From contig MNEG01000040.1 of NCBI GenBank assembly GCA_001917585.1, positions 1 to 34,354 of the forward strand: DNA of 34,354 bases, read 5' to 3'. The DNA is from Candidatus Rokubacteria bacterium 13_1_40CM_68_15. GTDB taxonomy: Bacteria > Methylomirabilota > Methylomirabilia > Rokubacteriales > CSP1-6. Positions 8,089 to 13,928 of this stretch are shown in pieces (the stretch's first letter is position 1; every line of letters starts with the position of its first letter). A program made the position numbers and the translations under genes. A model generated the notes under the pieces. It saw nothing but the letters and a program-made list of their open reading frames with translations, ran no database searches and was not told where the DNA came from.

Positions 8089-8174
8089 GAGCTCTCGGGT
8101 GGACGTTCGCAAGAGCCGTGCCCTGCCGGCTTTGCTGTCGCGACGCGGAGTTGGCGCGCGCCGCCAAGGCGGAC

Positions 8175-8188
8175 GGTAACGCGTTACC
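8175..8188. promoter_or_regulatory. Perfect 14-bp palindrome, candidate operator
   Basis: GGTAACGCGTTACC is a perfect palindrome about 87 bp upstream of the start of the adenylate-forming gene. Its size and symmetry suit a dimeric repressor such as a TetR or LacI type. No matching regulator gene is present in the window. Confidence 0.4.
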
Positions 8189-8216
8189 TGGAAATTCTTT
8201 CGCGACCGGGCGGGTC

Positions 8217-8394
8217 AGCCCGGGTGCCCGTCCCCAGAGTGGGCCGGCGGGACAGCGTCCCGCACAGTCGCGTTGCTGATCGCGCGAGAAAGAAATCGCC
8301 GACGGTAATCGCGGCGGGGGACGCCGGGGGAGCACGAGGGGGGCGTAGCCCCCATCGCTTGAACGATCGCGTGAGCCCGGGTGCCCGTGCCCAG
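8217..8394. repeat. 21-bp near-perfect direct repeat flanking 136 bp
   Basis: AGCCCGGGTGCCCGTCCCCAG-like sequence lies at 8217-8237 and recurs at 8374-8394 with one difference (a C replaced by G near position 16). The two copies are 157 bp apart and the second abuts the stop of the GH3 gene. They bracket the GGGGGC-GTA-GCCCCC hairpin, so the bracketed piece could be a small inserted or duplicated unit. Confidence 0.6.
8335..8357 (+). repeat. GGGGGC-GTA-GCCCCC hairpin, copy 2
   Basis: The core stem (8339-8353) is extended by CGA (8335-8337) and TCG (8355-8357) across one mismatch. It lies between the two 21-bp direct repeats in the gap after the GH3 gene. Confidence 0.65.
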
Positions 8395-9909
8395 TTAATG
8401 ACAGAGGCGGGAGATGACGGCGTCGAGCTGGCACCGCCGCCAACCGTAGGCGGTGATGCCAAGCGTCTGCGGCGACAGCAGCGCGGCGTCGTACGGATCG
8501 CGCAACAGGACGACGGCCAGCGCGCGAGCCCTGGCGCCGACGGCGTCGAGCAGCGCGCGATTCGATGCATAGAGGTGGGCGTCGTAGAGGAAGAGCACGG
8601 TCGCATCGGCAGCGGCCGCGCGGTCGGCCGCGTGCGCGATCTGATCGGGCGTCGGCTCGATGCCGACGATGACGGTCTCGGGATGGACACCGGCGCGAGC
8701 GAACGTTTCACCGACGTACGTGGTTTCCTGTGCCACCTCGGGCTCGATGGTGATGCGCGCCGCCAGCTCTGAGAAACGCGGAAAGATCACGGTGACGCGC
8801 CCGTTCAGGGCGCGTCGGAATCCCGCCTGTCCCGCCGACACGATCGTGACCGCTCGCGTCGCCATGGCCATCGCCAGCGGCGGGCCGTCGGGCTCGGGCG
8901 CCGGCGCACCGCCGTCTGTGCGCGGTCCGCGTGACTCGCGGAGCTTCCGCACGCGCTGCGCCGCCGCCTCGAGGCCTCGCTTGGGCAACCGGCCACTGCG
9001 ATACGCGTCGACCAGCGCCGTGGCGGCGGCCCGCTGGGCCGGCTCGGTGTGGCAGACGAGGAGCAGGTCGTGACCGGCGTCGGCGGTGCGCACCGCCGCC
9101 TCACCAATGGGACACGTCTCGCTCACCGCGCCCATCTCGAGATCGTCCGAGACGATGACACCGCGGAAGCTCACCTGACCGCGGAGGTAGTCCTCGACGA
9201 TGAGTCGCGAGAACGTCGCCGGCACGCCCGAGGGGTCCAGGTTCGGGTAGACGGGATGCGAGGTCATCACGCATTCCACGCCGGCGGCGATCGCGTCGAG
9301 GAACGGCGGCAGATGGGTGCCGTGCATCTCGTCCCAGGTGGACTCGATGCGGGGCAGGCGCAGATGCGCGTCGAGCGGCGAGTGGCCCTTCCCGGGGAAG
9401 TGCTTCGGGCAGGCGGCGACGCCGCCGCGGGCCATGCCACGGATCCGAGCCACGCCATAGCGGCTCACGATCTTGGGGTCCTTGCCGTAGGAGCGGATGC
9501 CGATGTTCGGGCTGTAGCGCTCGGTCAGCACGTCCAGCACGGGACCGAGATTCAGATCGACGCCGAGCCGGCGCAGCTCACGCGCCTCGATGAGGCCTTC
9601 GCGATGAGCGAACGTCTCCTCGCCGGCGGTGCCGACGGCGAGGTTGTCGGGGAAGATGGTCACGGCGCGTCCCAGCATCACGATGCGGCCTCCCTCGTGA
9701 TCTGTCGCGACGAGGAGACGTCGCCCGAGCGCTGACTCGAGGGATCCGAGCATCGACACGAGCTGCCCGGGAGACTCGAAATTGCGTCGGTAGAGGATGA
9801 GACCCGCTGCGCGCGTGTCGCGAAAGAGTCGCACGTCCTCATCGCGCAGTGTGGCGCCGGGCAGTCCGATCATCAGTCGTTCGCCGACGAGGTCTTCGAA
9901 GTCGCTCAC
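8395..9909 (-). CDS. nagZ: Glycoside hydrolase family 3 beta-N-acetylhexosaminidase (NagZ type)
   Basis: The 504-aa product has a full GH3 TIM-barrel domain followed by an extra C-terminal alpha/beta domain of about 150 residues, as in longer two-domain NagZ enzymes of Gram-positive bacteria. ATDHEGGRI is at about residues 68-76. KHFPGKGHSPLDAH at 169-182 holds the Asp-His general acid/base pair (D180, H182) typical of N-acetylhexosaminidases. SDDLEMGA at 254-261 holds the nucleophile (D255). NagZ removes GlcNAc from muropeptides. No clear signal peptide is visible, suggesting a cytoplasmic location. The start is GTG 9909; a TAAAAT box ends 6 nt upstream. It fits with the nearby NamZ, kinase and MurQ genes. 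Confidence 0.9.
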   Translation of the reverse strand: MSDFEDLVGERLMIGLPGATLRDEDVRLFRDTRAAGLILYRRNFESPGQLVSMLGSLESALGRRLLVATDHEGGRIVMLGRAVTIFPDNLAVGTAGEETFAHREGLIEARELRRLGVDLNLGPVLDVLTERYSPNIGIRSYGKDPKIVSRYGVARIRGMARGGVAACPKHFPGKGHSPLDAHLRLPRIESTWDEMHGTHLPPFLDAIAAGVECVMTSHPVYPNLDPSGVPATFSRLIVEDYLRGQVSFRGVIVSDDLEMGAVSETCPIGEAAVRTADAGHDLLLVCHTEPAQRAAATALVDAYRSGRLPKRGLEAAAQRVRKLRESRGPRTDGGAPAPEPDGPPLAMAMATRAVTIVSAGQAGFRRALNGRVTVIFPRFSELAARITIEPEVAQETTYVGETFARAGVHPETVIVGIEPTPDQIAHAADRAAAADATVLFLYDAHLYASNRALLDAVGARARALAVVLLRDPYDAALLSPQTLGITAYGWRRCQLDAVISRLCH

Positions 9910-9915
9910 ACGGCG

Positions 9916-9921
9916 ATTTTA
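9916..9921 (-). promoter_or_regulatory. -10-like box directly before the GH3 gene
   Basis: On the minus strand TAAAAT is followed by 6 nt and then the GTG start at 9909, so a transcript would begin at about the start codon. No convincing -35 is seen. Candidate leaderless promoter, matching the geometry at 5434 and 31818. Confidence 0.4.
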
Positions 9922-10040
9922 CGCGGCGCGGGGGCGCCAGCCCGTCGAGTAAAGCGAGCAACACTCTGTCGCGGGCGTGACACCGAGTCGCGCCACGTCA
10001 GGCCGCCCTGTCGCATAACTCCGCGCGAATCCGTACGAGT

Positions 10041-10084
10041 CCGTCCGCCGGGGCCTGGCACACCCGCTGCAGTCCACCGGACGG
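10041..10084. repeat. Inverted repeat upstream of the glycine-zipper gene
   Basis: CCGTCCG at 10041-10047 pairs with CGGACGG at 10078-10084 across a 30-nt loop, within the 232-bp divergent gap between the GH3 gene and the gene at 10142. It lies about 60 bp before the strong ribosome binding site. It could be a 5' UTR structure or a regulator site; otherwise I see nothing clear in this gap. Confidence 0.35.
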
Positions 10085-10126
10085 CAAGCGGGGCTGTCCG
10101 TTTGCCAACTTGAGCAACGAGATATG

Positions 10127-10134
10127 AAAGGAGG
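10127..10134 (+). promoter_or_regulatory. Strong Shine-Dalgarno that fixes the start at 10142
   Basis: AAAGGAGG is followed by 7 nt and ATG at 10142. It overlaps the in-frame ATG at 10124, making that upstream start unlikely. This is the strongest ribosome binding site in the window, together with AGGAGG before 10810 and 30838. Confidence 0.8.
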
Positions 10135-10141
10135 CCCACCG

Positions 10142-10681
10142 ATGAATCCCTGGAAGCTGACCGCGATCGGGCTGGCCCTCATCATGACCACGGCACTCGT
10201 CACCGGTCTCGTCGTCGCCAACCGGACGGGCTCGTCGACGGACAAGCTCGTCGAAGACAGGAAGCTCGAGGACAACAAGAAGATGGCGCAGTCGCCGGCC
10301 GCCTCTCCGGCCACGGCACGCCAGACCCCGCGCACGCAGGCCTCGGCGCCCCGGGTGGTGAGCTCGGCGCCGAGTCAGCCGTCGCTCCAGGCCTCCGTCG
10401 AAGCCTGCAATCAGTACGCGGCCCAGCAGGGCGGAAGTCGCGACAAGACGGTCGACACCGTGAAGGATGCGGGCCTCGGCGCTCTGCTGGGTGCCGCGGT
10501 GGGCGCCGGCGGCGGGGCGATTGCGGATGGTGGCAAGGGCGCCGGTAAGGGCGCGGCCATCGGCGGCCTGGTCGGCGCCGGCGCCGGGACGCTCTACGGC
10601 CTAAACGAGAACAAGAAGCACGACGAGCGCTACCGCGAAGCCTACGGGGCCTGCATGCGCTCGCGCGGCTACGCCAGCTAG
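10142..10681 (+). CDS. Membrane-anchored glycine-zipper protein
   Basis: The 179-aa product has an N-terminal hydrophobic helix (LTAIGLALIMTTALVTGLVV), a Ser/Pro/Ala-rich linker, and a glycine-zipper region in which G-x3-G spacing repeats (LGALLGAAVGAGGGA, then AAIGGLVGAGAGTLYGL). It ends with a CMRSRGY motif seen in many glycine-zipper envelope proteins. Two cysteines bracket the zipper. Such proteins are thought to sit in or bridge the envelope, but their function is unknown. The start at ATG 10142 is set by the AAAGGAGG site. A GC-rich hairpin terminator follows at 10707-10738. Confidence 0.82.
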   Translation: MNPWKLTAIGLALIMTTALVTGLVVANRTGSSTDKLVEDRKLEDNKKMAQSPAASPATARQTPRTQASAPRVVSSAPSQPSLQASVEACNQYAAQQGGSRDKTVDTVKDAGLGALLGAAVGAGGGAIADGGKGAGKGAAIGGLVGAGAGTLYGLNENKKHDERYREAYGACMRSRGYAS

Positions 10682-10706
10682 CTTCGCCGAAGCGAAAGAA
10701 ACACAC

Positions 10707-10738
10707 GGCCCGCCTCACCCGTCAGGGTGGGACGGGCC
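10707..10738 (+). terminator. Rho-independent-like terminator after the glycine-zipper gene
   Basis: A 14-bp stem (GGCCCGCCTCACCC paired with GGGTGGGACGGGCC) encloses a GTCA loop. One C-A mismatch and one G-U wobble interrupt it. The tail TTCTGCTG is only weakly U-rich. It lies 26 bp after the stop at 10681. Confidence 0.7.
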
Positions 10739-10809
10739 TTCTGCTGTGAAGCGGCCGACGTGGCTGGTACGATGGAAAGGACCGAAAAAGATGGTCAGGA
10801 GGTGGAAGT

Positions 10810-11157
10810 ATGAGGCGAATGATCAGCGTGCTTGCCCTGGGCGCCGTCGTCGCCTGGGCGCTGCCCGCCGGCGCTGCCGACGAGTCGAAGGTCAAGGCGG
10901 CCACGGGTCAGGTCGAGTCAGGCGCGAAGAAGATCGGTCAGGGCAAACTTGGCGACGGCGTCGAGGAGACGGCCAAGGGCGTCGGCAAGACGGTCGCCGA
11001 GAGCGCGAAGTTCACCGGCGAGAAGTTCAAGGAAGCCGGCAAGGCGGCCGAGCCCCAGGCCAAGGGTTTCTGGGGCAACCTGAAGGAAGGCAACCTGGGG
11101 ATATGCGTACGCATGGTAGCCCTCTCGCAGCGAGCTATATGCAGACAAGATGGATGA
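10810..11157 (+). CDS. Small exported helical protein with an altered C-terminus
   Basis: AGGAGGT lies 6 nt before ATG 10810. The product starts with a clear signal peptide (MISVLALGAVVAWALPAGAA) followed by about 70 residues of amphipathic, Lys/Gly/Ala-rich repeats such as AKGVGKTVAESAKFTGEKFK. I do not recognise the family. After FWGNLKEG (about position 11092) the sequence changes sharply to a cysteine-containing, less GC-rich tail (NLGICVRMVALSQRAICRQ). This coincides with the start of a low-GC patch. I think the natural C-terminus was lost in a rearrangement and the last ~20 codons are read from foreign sequence. Confidence 0.65.
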   Translation: MRRMISVLALGAVVAWALPAGAADESKVKAATGQVESGAKKIGQGKLGDGVEETAKGVGKTVAESAKFTGEKFKEAGKAAEPQAKGFWGNLKEGNLGICVRMVALSQRAICRQDG

Positions 11158-11395
11158 AATGGCGAAGAACCACCCGAACTTGTAAGTTTGGAGATTCACG
11201 GTCATCGCTCTAACCTGGTTTTTCTGCCACGCGGCCCGCGGATTCTTCGAGGGGGGAACCTGTCCAAGCAAGCCGTCTTAGCTACTTTCCGGTGCAGAAA
11301 TGACGACAGGTTTCAACCCTGGATGCGGGGTGGAGCTTCTGGCCAGGGTCCGGGTGTTCATTTCTGCATCTCTTCCAAAAGACGCGGTATGCGTC
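11095..11395. other. Low-GC junction replacing the 3' ends of two convergent genes
   Basis: GC content falls to about half in this patch, against roughly 70% around it. It begins where the small exported protein at 10810 stops looking native. It ends where the NamZ-like gene leaves its family alignment. A short open tail reads ELYADKMDEMAKNHPNL before a stop at about 11190 but has no start of its own. No transposase is visible. I read it as an insertion remnant or deletion scar. Confidence 0.55.
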
Positions 11396-12318
11396 ACGTG
11401 GATCTGGACGCCGCCGCAGAGTCGTCCCGCCCACTTGTGGAACGTCGGAACGAAGCGCGCCGGGCGGAAGTGCACGCCCGGCAGCCTCCGGCGATTGAGG
11501 TCGTCGGCAAAGGCGTGGGCATCGAGGTACGGCGCGCCCACCCACTCGAACGGTCGTGTCGTGCCGCGGCCCTCCGAGAGATTCGTGCCCTCGTAGAGGC
11601 ATCCCCCAGGATAGACACGCGCCGTGTCGGGCGTCGGCATGTTCGGTGACGGCGCGACCCACGGCACGCCCGTGTCCTCCCACAGCATCGATCGCCGCCA
11701 GCCGCGCATGCCGATCACGGTCAGGTCGCAGCCAAGACGGTGCTCGGCGTTCAGGTAGGCGGCGAGCTCGCCGATCGTCATCCCGTGACGCGTGGGCAAA
11801 GGGTAGAGCCCGACGAACGATGCGAAGGCCGCATCGGGCACGTTGCCCTCGACCACGCCGCCGAGCGGATTGGGCCGGTCGAGCACGATGACGGGCACAC
11901 CGGCGCGGGCGCACACCGGCATCGCGAGCGCCATCGTCCACACGAAGGTGTAATAGCGGGCGCCGACGTCCTGGAGATCGACGACGAGCGCATCGAGCCC
12001 GCGCAGCATCGGGAGCGTCGGCGCCCGGCGCTCGCCGTAGAGGCTCACGACCGGCAGACCCGTCACGGGGTCGCGCGTTCGGGCGATCGGTGCGTGGTCC
12101 TGCGCCGCTCCCCACAGGCCGTGCTCGGGAGCAAAGAGACGGACCAGGCGCGCCCGCGGGAGATCGGCCAGCAGCATGGCGGCGTGCTCGTGACGCGAGT
12201 CGACCGAGGCCTGGTGGGCGACGAGGCCGAAGCGGCGGCCGCGGAGTAGCGAGCCCCGCCGACGGACCAGCACGTCCAGCCCCGTCTCGACGCTCACGAT
12301 CCCGATGGTAGCCGACAT
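11278..12318 (-). CDS. namZ: DUF1343 / NamZ-like exo-beta-N-acetylmuramidase (GH171), C-terminus replaced
   Basis: DUF1343 proteins include NamZ, which releases MurNAc from the non-reducing end of peptidoglycan fragments. The 346-aa product keeps the family blocks: LFAPEHGLWG, SLYGERRAPT, VVDLQDVGARYYTFVW, VLDRPNPLGG, TRHGMTIGELAAYLN, VPWVAPSPNMPTPDTARVYP, EGTNLSEGRGTTRPFE and LCGGVQIHVT. After that point family members usually continue for about 100 residues. Here the chain switches to an unrelated tail (HTASFGRDAEMNTRTLARSS onward) encoded by a low-GC patch, so the enzyme is probably damaged. Start ATG 12318 is chosen; it is 31 bp from the divergent murQ start. No signal peptide is seen. 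Confidence 0.8.
   Translation of the reverse strand: MSATIGIVSVETGLDVLVRRRGSLLRGRRFGLVAHQASVDSRHEHAAMLLADLPRARLVRLFAPEHGLWGAAQDHAPIARTRDPVTGLPVVSLYGERRAPTLPMLRGLDALVVDLQDVGARYYTFVWTMALAMPVCARAGVPVIVLDRPNPLGGVVEGNVPDAAFASFVGLYPLPTRHGMTIGELAAYLNAEHRLGCDLTVIGMRGWRRSMLWEDTGVPWVAPSPNMPTPDTARVYPGGCLYEGTNLSEGRGTTRPFEWVGAPYLDAHAFADDLNRRRLPGVHFRPARFVPTFHKWAGRLCGGVQIHVTHTASFGRDAEMNTRTLARSSTPHPGLKPVVISAPESS
11293..11368. repeat. Long imperfect inverted repeat in the junction region
   Basis: TGCAGAAATGA (11293-11303) and TCATTTCTGCA (11358-11368) are perfect 11-bp inverted copies. Inside them ACCCTGG (11316-11322) pairs with CCAGGGT (11343-11349). Together they can fold a two-part stem around a 20-nt loop. 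It lies within the replaced C-terminal codons of the NamZ-like gene and could be a MITE-like remnant or a terminator. Confidence 0.6.
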
Positions 12319-12349
12319 CGAGCGAGAACCAGCGTAGGATGCGTGCGGC

Positions 12350-13279
12350 ATGGCGCGCACGCCCCGCTATGACCGGCTCGCCACCGAGCGTCGCAATCGC
12401 GCCAGCGCGGCGCTCGATCGCATGGAACCCGCCGCCATCGCGCGCCTCATGAATCGCGAGGACGCGCGCGCCGTTCGTGCGGTGGGCCGCGTGCGGAGCG
12501 CCATCGCCCGCGCGGTGGACACCATCGTCGCGGCCCTCGCGGCCGGTGGACGACTGTTCTTCGTCGGCGCCGGGACCAGTGGCCGGCTGGGCGTGCTCGA
12601 GGCCGCGGAGTGCCCGCCGACCTTCGGCACGCGGCCGTCGCTGGTTCAGGCGATCATGGCCGGCGGCCGCTCGTCGGTATTTCGCTCACGGGAGGGCGCT
12701 GAGGACGACGCCCGAGCGGCTGCGCGGACGGTGCGGCGGCGCGCGCGACGCGGTGACGTCGTCGTCGGCGTCTCGGCCAGCGGCGTCACGCCGTTCGTGC
12801 GGGGCGCGCTCGGCGCGGCCGGCCGCCTGGGCGCCGCGACCATTCTCGTCGTGTGCAATGCGGCGAGCGCGCGCGGCGCCGGCGCCCGGCTCGTCATCGC
12901 GCCCGCGCCCGGCCCGGAAGTGCTCGCCGGCTCCACGCGGCTCAAGGCCGGCACCGCGACGAAGCTCGTGCTGAACACGCTGACCACAGCGAGCATGAGC
13001 CGGCTCGGCCGTGTGCACGGCAACCGGATGATCGACGTCCAGCCGCGGTCGCGGAAGCTGCGAGAGCGCGCGCGGCGCCTCGTCGCCGAGCTCGCCCGCG
13101 TGTCGTCCCCGCGTGCCCGGCGGGCGCTGGCCGCGTCCGGAGGCCGCGTCCGCGTCGCCATCCTCATCGCGCGCACGGGTTGCTCGCCGCGCGCCGCGGC
13201 GCGCGCGGTGCGCGAGTCCGGCGGCTCACTCGATGCCGCGCTCACTCGAGTAGCGTCACCTCGTCGCCAACGGCGATAG
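12350..13279 (+). CDS. murQ: N-acetylmuramic acid 6-phosphate etherase
   Basis: The 309-aa SIS-domain enzyme cleaves the lactyl ether of MurNAc-6-phosphate to give GlcNAc-6-phosphate and D-lactate in the cytoplasm. Family blocks are intact: LATERRNRAS at the start, VGAGTSGRLGVLEAAECPPTFG with the active-site Glu in AAECPP, the SREGAEDDA segment with the second conserved Glu, VVGVSASGVTPFVRGAL, and PEVLAGSTRLKAGTATKLVLN followed by MIDVQPRSRKLRERA. TAGGAT lies 9 nt before the start with CCGACA 17 bp upstream, a possible promoter that overlaps the divergent NamZ-like start. The 3' end overlaps the MOSC gene by 38 bp. Confidence 0.94.
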   Translation: MARTPRYDRLATERRNRASAALDRMEPAAIARLMNREDARAVRAVGRVRSAIARAVDTIVAALAAGGRLFFVGAGTSGRLGVLEAAECPPTFGTRPSLVQAIMAGGRSSVFRSREGAEDDARAAARTVRRRARRGDVVVGVSASGVTPFVRGALGAAGRLGAATILVVCNAASARGAGARLVIAPAPGPEVLAGSTRLKAGTATKLVLNTLTTASMSRLGRVHGNRMIDVQPRSRKLRERARRLVAELARVSSPRARRALAASGGRVRVAILIARTGCSPRAAARAVRESGGSLDAALTRVASPRRQRR

Positions 13280-13880
13280 GCCCGGGAGCGATCACCCAGC
13301 AGTCGAGTGCCATCCGGCCACCGAAGTCGTTGACGATCCGCTGTAGCACGCCGAGATCCTGCTCCTGGGTATCGGGATCGTACGTTGTCATCACGCAACG
13401 ACCGCGCAGCTTGCGCACGCCGACTATCGCGCTGCCGATCGCGAGCCGTCGGCCCGGCCACGCCCGCTCGGCCAGGCCCTCGGCTCCGCCGACCAGGACG
13501 TTCGGCCGCAGCCTTCTTCGATCGACGCCCAGTGAGTCGATCGCGCCATCGGTCAGGATACTGAGCGGGAGGACGTCGAAGACGCCACCGGGAGCGTTGC
13601 GAACGAGACGGGCGCCGGGGCCGGCAGCGCCGCGCACCGCTTCCGCAACCTCGGACGCGTTCCACGGCCGGCCGTCCACCCAGGGCTCGCCGTCGGGCGC
13701 GAGCGTGACGTGCAGGGCGAGCAGGTGCGGATGGGTCCGGGCGCTGATGACGCGGCCTCTCTGGTCCTCGACGTGGACCAGCCGGTCCCCGGCGATGCCG
13801 GTCGCCGTGAGCGTCGCTTCCGCGAGGGGCTCGCCAGCCATGGACTTCACCGGATAACGCCAGAGCTCAGAAACCTTCAC
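13242..13880 (-). CDS. MOSC domain protein (molybdenum cofactor sulfurase C-terminal type)
   Basis: The 212-aa product has a MOSC N-terminal beta-barrel (VSELWRYPVKSMAGEPLAEA) and a MOSC core with RLRPNVLVGG at about 124-132, the AWPGRRLAIGSA segment, and GRCVMTTYDPDTQ at about 160-172, whose C162 corresponds to the conserved Moco-associated cysteine region. Related proteins (YiiM, YcbX, mARC) bind molybdenum cofactor and reduce N-hydroxylated compounds. No molybdenum genes are nearby. Translation starts at GTG 13880. The end is convergent with murQ and overlaps it by 38 bp. Confidence 0.88.
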   Translation of the reverse strand: MKVSELWRYPVKSMAGEPLAEATLTATGIAGDRLVHVEDQRGRVISARTHPHLLALHVTLAPDGEPWVDGRPWNASEVAEAVRGAAGPGARLVRNAPGGVFDVLPLSILTDGAIDSLGVDRRRLRPNVLVGGAEGLAERAWPGRRLAIGSAIVGVRKLRGRCVMTTYDPDTQEQDLGVLQRIVNDFGGRMALDCWVIAPGPIAVGDEVTLLE

Positions 13881-13928
13881 AGCCTTGAGATACCCCAGCG
13901 CCCCGCTGGGATTCAGGCGCCGCGATCG

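Larger units (their letters stand above)
8089..8394. other. 306-bp intergenic region with palindrome, inverted repeat, direct repeat and hairpin
   Basis: This gap lies between the GH3 gene and the adenylate-forming gene, both on the minus strand. No convincing coding frame is present. It holds an inverted repeat TTGGCG-N5-CGCCAA at 8151-8167, a perfect palindrome at 8175-8188, a 21-bp near-identical direct repeat at 8217-8237 and 8374-8394, and a GGGGGC-GTA-GCCCCC hairpin at 8339-8353. The palindrome and inverted repeat lie 65-100 bp upstream of the gene starting at 8088 and could be regulator sites. Confidence 0.6.

Noticed and set aside
8089..8112. Upstream TTG start (8112) for the adenylate-forming gene
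   Set aside because: ATG 8088 gives the family-typical N-terminus; the TTG adds eight residues with no supporting ribosome binding site.
10124..10141. ATG 10124 as start of the glycine-zipper gene
   Set aside because: The codons after it are the AAAGGAGG ribosome binding site for ATG 10142.
11129..11190. ORF tail ending ELYADKMDEMAKNHPNL as a separate gene
   Set aside because: It has no start codon of its own with a ribosome binding site and lies wholly in the low-GC scar; kept only as part of that scar.
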